From positions 154,689 through 218,688 of the forward strand of contig QFPN01000007.1 of the NCBI GenBank assembly GCA_003241695.1: DNA of 64,000 nt. The letters run 5' to 3'. The notes beneath the pieces were generated by a model that worked only from the letters and a program-made list of their open reading frames with translations, did not search any database and was not told where the DNA came from. This stretch comes from Ancylobacter novellus (GTDB lineage: Bacteria; Pseudomonadota; Alphaproteobacteria; Rhizobiales; Methylopilaceae). Every line of letters begins with the position of its first letter. Position 1 is the first letter of the stretch. The position numbers and the translations under genes were made by a program. Positions 26,275 through 36,277 of this stretch are shown here, one piece after another.

Positions 26275-27645
26275 ATGAGCCACGACACGAACGCGAGCGA
26301 AACGACGGACGCGGTGGCCGATCCCTGGCTCGCGCGCGCCCACATCCTCGTGGTCGACGACGAGCCCGGCATGCGGAACTTCCTCACGCGCACGCTCTCG
26401 CCCCGCTGCGCGCGCGTGGAGGCGGTCGGCGACACGGCCGCCGCCGGCCGGCTGATCGACGCCAGCCATTTCGATCTCATAATCCTCGACAATATCATGG
26501 CGGGACGCACCGGGCTCGACTGGCTCGCCGAGCTGCGCCGCGACGGCTTCTTCACCGAAGTCATCTTGATCACCGCCTTCGCCGATCTCGAGACCGCGAT
26601 CGAGGCGCTGCGCGCCGGCGCGGCGGACTTCGTGCTGAAGCCGTTCCGCACGAAGCAGATCCTCAACGCGATCGCCCGCTGCCTCGACCGGGCGGCGCTC
26701 CGCCGCGAGAACTTCGTCCTGCGCCGCCAGCTCGGCGGGCTTCCGAAGCCGGAGGCTTCGGGTCGCCTCGTCGGGACCTCGCCCCAGATGGCGCGGATCC
26801 GCGAAATGGTGACGCGCGCGGCCGCGACCCCGACCACGGTGCTGATCACGGGCGAATCCGGAACCGCCAAGGAGATCACGGCGCGGGCGCTGCACGAGCA
26901 GTCGCCTTATGCGGCCAAGCCCTTCGTGCCGGTGAACTGCGCCGCGATCGCGGCCGAAATCATCGAGAGCGAGCTGTTCGGCCATGTGAAGGGCGCCTTC
27001 ACGGGCGCGGCGTCGTCGCGTGAGGGGCTGTTCTTCTATGCGCAGGGCGGCACGCTGTTCCTCGACGAACTCGCCGAACTGCCGCTCTCGCTTCAGGCGA
27101 AGCTCCTGCGGGTGATCGAAGACCGCAAGGTGCGGCCCGTCGGCTCCGACCGCGAGGTTCCGATCGACGTCCGGCTCGTCGCCGCGACCAACGCCGATCT
27201 CGGCGAGGCCGTCGAGGCGGGCCGGTTCCGGGCGGACCTCTACTATCGCCTCGACGTGTTCCGCATCCATCTGCCGCCGCTGCGCGAGCGGCCGGAGGAC
27301 ATCGAGCCGCTCGCGCGCATGTTCATGGAGCAGATCTCCGCCCAGCTCGGCCTGCCGCCGCTGCCGCTCGACCGGGAGACGCTGCGGCGCTTCGAGGCCT
27401 ATTCTTGGCCCGGCAACGCGCGCGAACTCCGCAACCGCGTCGAGCGAGGCCTGATCCTCGGCGCCTTCGACATGGGAGAACCCGCGGCCGGGCCCGAACC
27501 CGAGACCGACGATCTCGCGGAGGTCGAGAAGCGCCATATGCTTAGAGTGCTGGAGGCCTGCGGCGGCAACCGCGCGGAGGCCGCGGGGCGGCTCGGGGTG
27601 TCGCGCAAGACGCTCGACCGAAAATGCGCCGAGTGGAATGCCTGA
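26275..27645 (+). CDS. NtrC-family sigma-54-dependent response regulator
   Basis: 456 residues: receiver 20-140 with phospho-acceptor Asp72 (DLIILDNIM); AAA+ sigma-54 interaction domain about 165-395 with GAFTGA at 240-245 and GGTLFLDELAELPL as Walker B; C-terminal Fis-type helix-turn-helix (GNRAEAAGRLGVSRKTLDRK). Walker A reads GESGTAKE (193-200) instead of the usual GESGTGKE, with Ala in place of the Gly before the catalytic Lys. Stop overlaps the kinase start by 8 bases. Probably activates the sigma-54 promoter before the MFS transporter. Confidence 0.94.
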   Translation: MSHDTNASETTDAVADPWLARAHILVVDDEPGMRNFLTRTLSPRCARVEAVGDTAAAGRLIDASHFDLIILDNIMAGRTGLDWLAELRRDGFFTEVILITAFADLETAIEALRAGAADFVLKPFRTKQILNAIARCLDRAALRRENFVLRRQLGGLPKPEASGRLVGTSPQMARIREMVTRAAATPTTVLITGESGTAKEITARALHEQSPYAAKPFVPVNCAAIAAEIIESELFGHVKGAFTGAASSREGLFFYAQGGTLFLDELAELPLSLQAKLLRVIEDRKVRPVGSDREVPIDVRLVAATNADLGEAVEAGRFRADLYYRLDVFRIHLPPLRERPEDIEPLARMFMEQISAQLGLPPLPLDRETLRRFEAYSWPGNARELRNRVERGLILGAFDMGEPAAGPEPETDDLAEVEKRHMLRVLEACGGNRAEAAGRLGVSRKTLDRKCAEWNA

Positions 27646-29617
27646 GGCTCCGTCCTCGGGCTGGCGGCTGCGGTCCGTCCGCGCGCGCCTCCTCGCCATC
27701 GCCCTGCTGCCGATGGTGGTGGTGCTTCCCGTCGTGCTCGGCTTCGCGCTGTTCTGGTGGCTCGCCCAGTTCGACGCGCTGCTTGTCTCGAAGGCCAATG
27801 ACGAGCTGATCGTCGCCCGCCAGTATCTCAGCCGTCTCAAGGAGCGCGGCGGCGAGCAGCTTTCCGCGCTCGCCCAGTCCACGGCCTTCGCGGAGGCCGC
27901 GCGCTCGGGCGGGATCGAAAGCCTGCTCGAAAGCCGCCGCGCCGCGCTTGGGCTGGATTTCCTGCATCTCGTCGAGCGCGACGCCGCGGCGGCTCCCGCG
28001 CCCGAGCGCAAGGTCGTGGCGGCCGCGTTCGCGGGCCGCGCCGGGACCGCGCTCGACGTCTTCGATCGCGACGAGATGATGCGACTGTCGCCCGACATGG
28101 CGGAGCGCGCGCGGATCGAGCTGGTGCCGACCTCGAACGCGGCCGAGACCGACCGCACCGTAGAGACCCGCGGCCTCGTCATCCACTCCGCGACCCCCGT
28201 GACGCTTCCCGACGGCCGGACCGGCGCGCTCGTCGGCGGGGCGCTGCTCAACGGCAATCTCGGCTTCGTCGACACGATCAACGACCTGATCTACGCCCAT
28301 TCGACCGTTCCGGCCGGTGGGCAGGGCACCGCGACCCTGTTCCTCGACGACGTTCGGATCGCCACCAATGTCCGCCTGTTCGGCGATCGTCGCGCGCTCG
28401 GCACGCGGGTCTCGCGCGAGGTGCGCGACGCGGTGCTCGGCGAGGGGCGCACCTGGCTCGACAGCGCCTTCGTGGTCAACGAGCGCTACATCTCGGCCTA
28501 CGAGCCGATCGTGGACGGCGAGGGCAGGCGGGTCGGCATGCTGTATGTCGGCTTTCTCGAAAAGCCGTTCCGCACCGCGCGTTGGACCATGATCGGCGCG
28601 GTGGTGGCGGCCTTCGCCCTCGCGCTCGCGGGCACGGTGCCGTTCCTGCTCGGCTTGGCCCGTGCGATCTTCCGGCCGCTCGAACGCATGAACAAGACGA
28701 TCGCGGCCGTCGACGCCGGGGACTTGAGCGCCCGCACCGGCGAGGTTCCCTGCGACGACGAGATCGGGGTGGTGGCGCACCGCTTCGACGATCTGCTCGA
28801 CGGCCTCCAGGCGCGCGACGCGGAGCTTCGGGCCTGGGGCGCGGAGCTCGACGCGCGCGTCGCCGAGCGCACCCGGCAGCTCGAAGAGACGCGCCGCCAG
28901 CTCGTGATGTCCGAAAAGCTCGCCTCGATCGGCGAGATCACGGCGGGCGTCGCGCATGAGATCAACAACCCGATCGCGGTGATTCAGGGCAATCTCGAGG
29001 TCGCCCGCGAGGCGCTGGGACCTGCGGCCGCCGAGGTGAAGACCGAGTTCGACCTGATCGACAACCAGGTCCACCGGGTGAACATGATCGTCACGCGGCT
29101 GCTCCAGTTCGCGCGGCCGGACGAATACGCCGGCTATGTCGAGACGGTCGCGCCCGGCGGCGTGGTGGCTGATTGCCTCGTGCTCGTCCGTCACCTGCTC
29201 GACCGCGCCGACATCGCGGTGACGACCGAAGACGCCGCGGAGCGCGTGGTCGAGGTCAGCCGGACCGAGCTTCAGCAGGTGCTGATCAACCTGATGGTCA
29301 ACGCCATCCATGCGATGCCGGAAGGCGGCGCGCTCACGATCGCGACCGCGGACGAGGACCGCGCCGGGACGCCCGGCGTCGCGATCCGCGTGACGGATAC
29401 GGGCGTCGGCATCCCGGCGGAGAAGCTCGGCAAGATCTTCGACCCGTTCTTCACCACCCGCAGCCATGGCGGCACCGGGCTCGGCCTCTCGATCAGCTAC
29501 ACGCTGATGGCGCGCTATGGCGGCGCGATCACGGTCGAGAGCGAGGTCGGCCGCGGCTCGGCCTTCACAGTCTGGCTGCCGGTCGCAGACGCGCGCGGGC
29601 AGGGCGGCGAGGAGTAG
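27638..29617 (+). CDS. Cache-type sensor histidine kinase, partner of the NtrC-type regulator
   Basis: 659 residues. Membrane helix about 17-45, a long periplasmic Cache-like sensor domain to about 310 (RYISAYEPIVDGEGRRVGML and YVGFLEKPF at its end), second helix (VVAAFALALAGTVPFLLGL), HAMP, coiled coil, HisKA with His440 in GVAHEINNPIAVIQ, and HATPase with MVNAIHAMPEGG and GTGLGLSISYTL. Periplasmic Cache domains usually bind small carboxylates or amino acids, which fits a role in sensing the substrate of the oxalate/formate-type transporter. Cotranscribed with the regulator (8-base overlap). Confidence 0.93.
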   Translation: MPEAPSSGWRLRSVRARLLAIALLPMVVVLPVVLGFALFWWLAQFDALLVSKANDELIVARQYLSRLKERGGEQLSALAQSTAFAEAARSGGIESLLESRRAALGLDFLHLVERDAAAAPAPERKVVAAAFAGRAGTALDVFDRDEMMRLSPDMAERARIELVPTSNAAETDRTVETRGLVIHSATPVTLPDGRTGALVGGALLNGNLGFVDTINDLIYAHSTVPAGGQGTATLFLDDVRIATNVRLFGDRRALGTRVSREVRDAVLGEGRTWLDSAFVVNERYISAYEPIVDGEGRRVGMLYVGFLEKPFRTARWTMIGAVVAAFALALAGTVPFLLGLARAIFRPLERMNKTIAAVDAGDLSARTGEVPCDDEIGVVAHRFDDLLDGLQARDAELRAWGAELDARVAERTRQLEETRRQLVMSEKLASIGEITAGVAHEINNPIAVIQGNLEVAREALGPAAAEVKTEFDLIDNQVHRVNMIVTRLLQFARPDEYAGYVETVAPGGVVADCLVLVRHLLDRADIAVTTEDAAERVVEVSRTELQQVLINLMVNAIHAMPEGGALTIATADEDRAGTPGVAIRVTDTGVGIPAEKLGKIFDPFFTTRSHGGTGLGLSISYTLMARYGGAITVESEVGRGSAFTVWLPVADARGQGGEE

Positions 29618-29660
29618 GCGCGGCCGCCGGCTCGCCGCCGGGCGCTCCGAATTCCCGCTC

Positions 29661-31877
29661 TCAGGCGGCCTTCGCCGCCGCCGCTCCGCCGAACCGGCCA
29701 TAGAAGGTCTCGCCCTTGGCCGCGAGGTCGAGCAGCAGAGGCGAGGGGCGGAACCGCGGCCCGTGGATCTCGGCGAGCGCGGAGGCGAGGCGCACGAAGC
29801 GCTCGGCGCCCATCTGGTCGATCCAGCTCAGCGGTCCGCCGGTATAGGGCGCGAAGCCGAAGCCGAGGATCGCGCCGACGTCGGCCTCGCGCACGTCCGT
29901 CACCACGCCCTCCTCGACGGTGCGGGCGGCCTCGAGCGCCTGCGTGACCAGCAGGCGATGGCGCAGCTCGCTCACGTCGAGCGTCTCCGGATCGAGCCTC
30001 GTGTCCTGAAGGTCGGCGAGGCCCGGCCACAGGCTCTTCTTGCCGCTCTCCGGATAGTCGTAGAACCCCTTGCCGTTCTTGCGGCCGAGCCGGCCGTGCG
30101 TCTCGACCAGCGTGCGCAGCAGTTTTTCCTGCGCGGGGTTCACCGCGTCCGGGCCGAGCTGGGCGCGGGTCGCGTCGACGATCTTGAGGCCGAGATCGAG
30201 CGCCACCTCGTCGTTGAGCGACAGCGGGCCGACCGGCATGCCGGCCTGTTTCGCCACGTTCTCGATCATCGCCGCGGGCACGCCCTCGGAGAGCATCAGG
30301 TGGCCTTCGAGCATGTAGGCGATGACGCAGCGGTTGGCGTAGAAGCCGCGCGAGTCCCGCACCACGATCGGCGTCTTCCTGATGGCGCGGACGTAATCGA
30401 GCGCGACCGCCAGCGCCCGGTCGCCGGTCTTTTCGCCGAGGATGACCTCAACCAGCATCATCTTCTCGACCGGCGAGAAGAAATGGATGCCGACGAACTG
30501 CTCCGGCCGCTTGCTCGCCTTGGCGAGACCCGAGATCGGCAGCGTCGAGGTGTTGGAGGCGAAGATCGCGTCCTCGCCGATCGCGGCCTCGACGCGCGCG
30601 ATGACCTCGGCCTTGACCTTCGGGTCCTCGAACACCGCCTCGATCACGAGGTCGCAGCCCTTGAGCGCGCCGTAGTCGGCGGTCGGCGTGATCTTGGACA
30701 GCAGCGCGTCGCGCTGCGCGCCGGTGGCGCGGCCCTTCACCACCTGTCCGGAGATCAGCTTCTCGGCGAAGGCCTTGCCCTTGGCGGCCGCCTCCTCGTC
30801 GCGGTCGACCAGCACGACCTCGATCCCCGCCTGCGCCGTCACATAGGCGACGCCCGCTCCCATGAAGCCCGCGCCAACGACGCCGACCTTGGTCAGCTTC
30901 GTCTCGGGAACCGACTTCGGCCGGCGAGCGCCCTTGTTCAGCTCCTGCATCGAGACGAACAGCGTGCGGATCATCGCCGCGGCCTCGGGGCTGCGCAGCA
31001 CCTTGGCGAACAGCCGGCTCTCGACGGTGAGCGCGAGGTCCATGGGCAGTTGCAACCCGTCGAACACCGCCTGCAGCATGGCGCGGATCGCCGGATAATT
31101 GTCCTGCGTCTCGCGGCGGTAGATCGCGTTCGCGGCCGGGAAGGTCATGAAGCCGCCCTTCGACCAGACCGGGCCGCCCGGCAGCTTGAAGCCCTTCTCG
31201 TCCCACGGTTTTACGGCCTTGCCCCCGCCGAGGATCCAGGCCTTGGCCTTGGCGGGCATCTCGTCTTTCGGGGCGACCTCGTCCACGAGCCGCATGCCGC
31301 GGGCCTTGTCGGGGCGGATCTGCTCGCCCTTCATCAGCATCTGGAGCGCGTCGCCGGGCGGCAGCATGCGCGCGACGCGCTGGGTGCCGCCGGCGCCGGG
31401 GAACAGGCCGACCTTCACTTCCGGCAGCCCGACACGGGTCGAGGGATCGTTCGAGGCGATCCGGTAATGGCAGGCGAGCGCGAGCTCGAACGCCCCGCCG
31501 AGGCAGACCCCGTTGATCGCCGCGACCCACGGCTTTCCGCAGGTCTCGATGCGGCGATAGAGCAAAGAGAGCTGGCGGCTCCCCTCGAACAGCGCCTTGG
31601 CCGCGGCTTCCGGGCCGCTCTTCTCCATCTCGGACGCGTAGAGCCGGCCGAGGCCTTCCAGCATGGTGAGGTCGGCGCCGCCCGAGAACGAGCCGGGCTT
31701 GCCCGAGGAGATCACGGCGCCCTTGACGCCCTCGTCGGTCGCGACGCGCTCGACGATTCCCGCGAGTTCGCGGATCGCCTCCTCGGTCAGCACGTTCATC
31801 GAGCGGCCGGGCATGGCCCAGACGACCGAGAGCACGCCCTCGGAGTCGAGATCGGTGCGGAAGCTGGTGTCGGTCAT
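29661..31877 (-). CDS. fadB: Fatty-acid oxidation complex FadB/FadJ-type (enoyl-CoA hydratase / 3-hydroxyacyl-CoA dehydrogenase)
   Basis: 738 residues. N-terminal crotonase domain about 15-200 (oxyanion loop SGGADLTML; GVCLGGAFELALACHYRIA), then 3-hydroxyacyl-CoA dehydrogenase NAD domain from about 330 (VVGAGFMGAGVAYVTAQAG) with FASNTSTLPISGLA and the catalytic His region GIHFFSPVEKM, and two C-terminal domains (GFYANRCVIAYMLEG; GFAPYTGGPL). It performs the hydration and second oxidation of acyl-CoA beta-oxidation. Last gene of a four-gene minus-strand unit, separated from the thiolase by a palindrome-rich 230-base gap. Confidence 0.95.
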   Translation of the reverse strand: MTDTSFRTDLDSEGVLSVVWAMPGRSMNVLTEEAIRELAGIVERVATDEGVKGAVISSGKPGSFSGGADLTMLEGLGRLYASEMEKSGPEAAAKALFEGSRQLSLLYRRIETCGKPWVAAINGVCLGGAFELALACHYRIASNDPSTRVGLPEVKVGLFPGAGGTQRVARMLPPGDALQMLMKGEQIRPDKARGMRLVDEVAPKDEMPAKAKAWILGGGKAVKPWDEKGFKLPGGPVWSKGGFMTFPAANAIYRRETQDNYPAIRAMLQAVFDGLQLPMDLALTVESRLFAKVLRSPEAAAMIRTLFVSMQELNKGARRPKSVPETKLTKVGVVGAGFMGAGVAYVTAQAGIEVVLVDRDEEAAAKGKAFAEKLISGQVVKGRATGAQRDALLSKITPTADYGALKGCDLVIEAVFEDPKVKAEVIARVEAAIGEDAIFASNTSTLPISGLAKASKRPEQFVGIHFFSPVEKMMLVEVILGEKTGDRALAVALDYVRAIRKTPIVVRDSRGFYANRCVIAYMLEGHLMLSEGVPAAMIENVAKQAGMPVGPLSLNDEVALDLGLKIVDATRAQLGPDAVNPAQEKLLRTLVETHGRLGRKNGKGFYDYPESGKKSLWPGLADLQDTRLDPETLDVSELRHRLLVTQALEAARTVEEGVVTDVREADVGAILGFGFAPYTGGPLSWIDQMGAERFVRLASALAEIHGPRFRPSPLLLDLAAKGETFYGRFGGAAAAKAA

Positions 31878-31899
31878 TGTTCGTCTCCGCTCAGCCTGT

Positions 31900-32097
31900 C
31901 ATCCCGGACGGCGAAGCCGAGCCGGGACCGTCGTCCGAAAAGGCCTCGTCATGGTCCGGCTTGACCGGACCATCCACGCCGGGCGTCGCGCTCGACGGGA
32001 GACGTGGGTCCTCCGGTCAAGCCGGAGGACGACGCGGTGGTTCACATGCTCATTCTGATCACGATCCCGGATCGGCCTGCGGCCGTCCGGGATGACG
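31900..32097. repeat. Cluster of REP-like extragenic palindromes between thiolase and fadB genes
   Basis: The gap holds at least three GC-rich imperfect palindromes: around 31901-31930 (ATCCCGGACGG...CCGGGACC), a 17-base one at 31954-31970 (GTCCGG, 5-base loop, CCGGAC), a 23-base one at 32008-32030 (9-base arms GTCCTCCGG/CCGGAGGAC) and ATCCCGGA.../TCCGGGAT at 32064-32092. Bases 32001-32034 recur exactly, in reverse complement, at 63955-63988. This is the signature of a dispersed repeat family. Confidence 0.75.
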
Positions 32098-32107
32098 TGC
32101 TACTCGC

Positions 32108-33316
<1,209 letters not shown>

Positions 33317-33343
33317 TGTTGTTCTCCTCGACGGTCTTGCCGG

Positions 33344-33976
33344 TCAGCCCTCGACCGGACGGCCGCGCGGCATCAGCTCGTAAGGGGGCTTCCAGCCGGG
33401 CGTCGCCCGGATGCGGTCGAGCCAGGCCGAGATCGCCGGATAGGCGCCGACGTCCCAGTGCAGCTCGTCGCCGTAATGCAGATAGCCGGACAGCGAGAGG
33501 TCCGCGATGGTGAGCCGCTCGCCGACCACGTAGGTCCGGTCCGCGAGATGCGCTTCGAGCGCCGCGAACGCGGCCTTGACGCGTCCGGCGAAGAACTCGG
33601 TCACGGGCGTCTCGCCGGTCTTCAGCATCGTGAGCTGGAAGCGGCGGGTCGCGAGATAGCTCGTGAACTTGTGGTTGTCGAACAGGATCCAGCGCCAGAT
33701 CTCCCGGCGTTCTTCCGGCGTTTCGGGTCCGAACTCGCCGAACCGCTCGACCAGATAGTCGAGGATGACGCCGGACTGGGTCAGCGTCAGCCCGTCATGG
33801 CGCAGGATCGGCGCCTCGCCCATGACGTTCTCGCCGCGGAACTCCGGGGTGCGGGCCGCGCCGTTGAAGAAGTCGACGAAGACCGGCTCCCAGTCGGCGC
33901 CGACGAGCTCGAGATAGAGCGCCGCCTTGTAGGAGTTGCCGGACTCGCCGAAGCAGAGGAGCTGATACTCGGCCAT
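33344..33976 (-). CDS. Glutathione S-transferase
   Basis: 210 residues. Thioredoxin-like N-domain 1-80 with a potential catalytic Ser/Asn in CFGESGNSYKAAL, the cis-Pro region GEAPILRHDG and glutathione-binding TQSGVILDYL; helical C-domain with the N-capping box LTIADLSLSGY. Located four bases after the acyl-CoA dehydrogenase stop, so it is cotranscribed with beta-oxidation genes. May detoxify electrophilic acyl intermediates or handle a glutathionylated substrate; this is inference from context. Confidence 0.92.
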   Translation of the reverse strand: MAEYQLLCFGESGNSYKAALYLELVGADWEPVFVDFFNGAARTPEFRGENVMGEAPILRHDGLTLTQSGVILDYLVERFGEFGPETPEERREIWRWILFDNHKFTSYLATRRFQLTMLKTGETPVTEFFAGRVKAAFAALEAHLADRTYVVGERLTIADLSLSGYLHYGDELHWDVGAYPAISAWLDRIRATPGWKPPYELMPRGRPVEG

Positions 33977-33980
33977 CTCC

Positions 33981-35765
33981 TCAGAACGCCTCCGCCGGGA
34001 GCGCCATCACCGTCTCGCCGCCCGCGGTGATCGCGGCGAGGCGCGCCGTGGTCTGCGGCATGATCCGCTCCATGAAGAAGCGTCCCGCGACGAGCTTCGC
34101 CTCCATGCGCGCGTCGCCCTCGGCCTGTTTCTCGAGCGCCGTCTTCGCGATCAGCGCCCACATGTAGCCGAGCGCGGTGAGGCCGAAGAGATGCATGTAG
34201 TCGGTCGCGCCAGCGCCGGCGTTGTCGGGCTTGCCCATGGCGTTCGCCATGAACCACAGCGTGGCCTGCTGGAGCTGCTCGCGCGCCGCCTTCAGGGGCT
34301 TGAGGAACGGCGCGAGCCCCTCGGTCTCGGCGTTGTCCTTGCAGAAGCCGTCCACCTCCTTGAAGAAGGCCATGATGGCCCGGCCGCCGTCGCGCGGCAG
34401 CTTTCTGCCGACGAGGTCCATGGCCTGCACGCCGTTCGCGCCCTCGTAGATCATGGCGATGCGGGCGTCGCGGACGAACTGCTCCATGCCCCATTCGGCG
34501 ACGTAGCCGTGGCCGCCGAGCATCTGCTGGGCCTTCACCGCATTGTCGAAGCCGACGTCGGTGATCACGCCTTTGATGATCGGCGTCATAAGGCCCATGT
34601 GGTCGTCGCCGGCCTGCCGCTCCTTCGGATCCTCCGACACATGCGCGACGTCGCCGCGGATCGCGGTCCACAGCACGAGCGCGCGCGCGGCCTCGTTGAA
34701 GGCCTTGATCGACAGCAGCGTGCGGCGCACGTCCGGATGCACGATGATCGGGTCGGCGGGCTTGTCGGCCTCCTTCGCGCCGGTCAGCGCGCGGCCCTGC
34801 AGGCGGTCCTTCGCGTAGGACGCGGCGTTCTGGTAGGCGACCTCGGACTGCGCCAGCCCCTGCACGCCGACGCCGAGCCGCGCCTCGTTCATCATCGTGA
34901 ACATGGCCGCGAGGCCGCGGTTCTCCTCGCCCACGAGCCAGCCGGTCGCGCCGTCGTAGTTCATGACGCAGGTGGCGTTGCCGTGGATGCCCATCTTGTG
35001 CTCGAGCGCGCCGCACGAGACCGCGTTGCGTTCGCCGGGCGCGCCGTCGGCCGCCGGCAGGACCTTGGGCGCGACGAACAGCGAGATGCCCTTGGTCCCC
35101 TCTGGCGCGCCCTCGATGCGGGCGAGCACGAGGTGCACGATGTTCTCGGCGAGGTCGTGGTCGCCGGCCGAGATGAAGATCTTCTGGCCAGTGATCCTGT
35201 AGGAGCCGTCCGGCTGCGGAGCGGCCCTGGTGCGGATCAGCCCGAGATCCGTGCCGCAATGCGGCTCGGTCAGGTTCATGGTGCCGGTCCAGGTCCCGGC
35301 GATCATCTTCGGGAGGTAGAGCGCCTTCTGCTCTTCGGAGCCGTGCAGCGTCAGCGCCGCGATCGCGCCCTGCGTCAGCCCGGCGTACATGGCGAGCGCC
35401 ATGTTGGCCGCGGAGGCGTATTCGCTGATCGCCGCCGCGATCGTGTGGGGCAGGCCCTGTCCGCCATAGGCGGGGTCGGAGGAGAGGCCGACCCAGCCGC
35501 CGTCCGCGAAGGCCCGGTAGGCGTCCCTGAAGCCCTTCGGCGTTGTGACGGAGCCGTCGGCGGCGCGCACGCAGCCTTCGAGGTCACCCGAGCGGTTCAG
35601 CGGCTGAAAGCTTTTCTCGCAGAGCTTGGCGCCCTCTTCGAGCACCGCCTCGACGATCTCGCGGCCGGCGTCGGCGAAGCCCGGCAGATTCGAGTGCCGG
35701 TCAAAGCCCAGCACGTCGTAGAGCAGGAAGAGCGTGTCCTCGACGGGCGCCTTGTAGCTCGGCAT
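33981..35765 (-). CDS. Acyl-CoA dehydrogenase (long form)
   Basis: 594 residues, longer than the 380-residue short-chain enzymes and typical of the form with extra N- and C-terminal segments. Features: MNLTEPHCGTDLGLIRTRA and FISAGDHDLAENIVHLVLAR (FAD and substrate region), DARIAMIYEGANGVQAMDLVG with the probable catalytic Glu of YEG, and a C-terminal helical extension. Catalyses the first oxidation of acyl-CoA, passing electrons to ETF. First gene of the minus-strand unit with GST, thiolase and fadB. Confidence 0.93.
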   Translation of the reverse strand: MPSYKAPVEDTLFLLYDVLGFDRHSNLPGFADAGREIVEAVLEEGAKLCEKSFQPLNRSGDLEGCVRAADGSVTTPKGFRDAYRAFADGGWVGLSSDPAYGGQGLPHTIAAAISEYASAANMALAMYAGLTQGAIAALTLHGSEEQKALYLPKMIAGTWTGTMNLTEPHCGTDLGLIRTRAAPQPDGSYRITGQKIFISAGDHDLAENIVHLVLARIEGAPEGTKGISLFVAPKVLPAADGAPGERNAVSCGALEHKMGIHGNATCVMNYDGATGWLVGEENRGLAAMFTMMNEARLGVGVQGLAQSEVAYQNAASYAKDRLQGRALTGAKEADKPADPIIVHPDVRRTLLSIKAFNEAARALVLWTAIRGDVAHVSEDPKERQAGDDHMGLMTPIIKGVITDVGFDNAVKAQQMLGGHGYVAEWGMEQFVRDARIAMIYEGANGVQAMDLVGRKLPRDGGRAIMAFFKEVDGFCKDNAETEGLAPFLKPLKAAREQLQQATLWFMANAMGKPDNAGAGATDYMHLFGLTALGYMWALIAKTALEKQAEGDARMEAKLVAGRFFMERIMPQTTARLAAITAGGETVMALPAEAF

Positions 35766-35890
35766 CGATTCCCTCGCATCTCACAGTGTGGATGCACTTT
35801 TGCCACGGATCGCCGCGATCGGGAATGCGCTTCTGCGATCTTCGGCGTCCGATCCTGCTCCTTCACGAAATCTGTTCGGAGACGGTCATG

Positions 35891-36277
35891 TCAGGCTCCG
35901 GGACTCCGTGCAGATTCCGCAAGCGTCGCCAACGCCCTCTGGAGATCGCTTGTGACGAAGGGCTTCTGCAGAGTCGGAGCGTCGGGGTAGCGGTCCCGGA
36001 CGCCCGCGCCGCCGTAGCCGGTGACAAATATGAACGGGATGCCGCGCCCGGCGAGCGCGTCCGCCACCTCGAAGCTCTGTTCGCCGCCGAGATTGACGTC
36101 GAGCAGCGCCCCGTCGATCGCGTCGTTGGACGAGATAGCGTCGAGCGCGTCCTGCACGCCGCCCGCGGGGCCGATGACGGAGGCGCCGCTGTCGAGCAGC
36201 ATGTCCTCGACCAGCATCGCGATCATCGCCTCGTCCTCGACGAGGAGAATGCGCAGGCCTTTCATCTCTTGGCTCAT
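35891..36277 (-). CDS. Single-domain response regulator (CheY-like receiver)
   Basis: 128 residues forming only a receiver domain: acidic LLVEDEAMIAMLVEDML, phospho-acceptor Asp60 in GALLDVNLGG, FVTGYGG and Lys in TLQKPF. No output domain. Its ATG overlaps the stop of the HWE kinase (ATGA), so the two are partners. Such receivers often modulate HWE-kinase signalling in alphaproteobacteria. Confidence 0.93.
   Translation of the reverse strand: MSQEMKGLRILLVEDEAMIAMLVEDMLLDSGASVIGPAGGVQDALDAISSNDAIDGALLDVNLGGEQSFEVADALAGRGIPFIFVTGYGGAGVRDRYPDAPTLQKPFVTSDLQRALATLAESARSPGA

Noticed and set aside
29517..31964. Plus-strand open frame of about 815 codons opposite fadB
   Set aside because: It is the antisense shadow of a clear fadB gene in high-G+C DNA; the translation is Arg/Glu/His-rich and has no domain.
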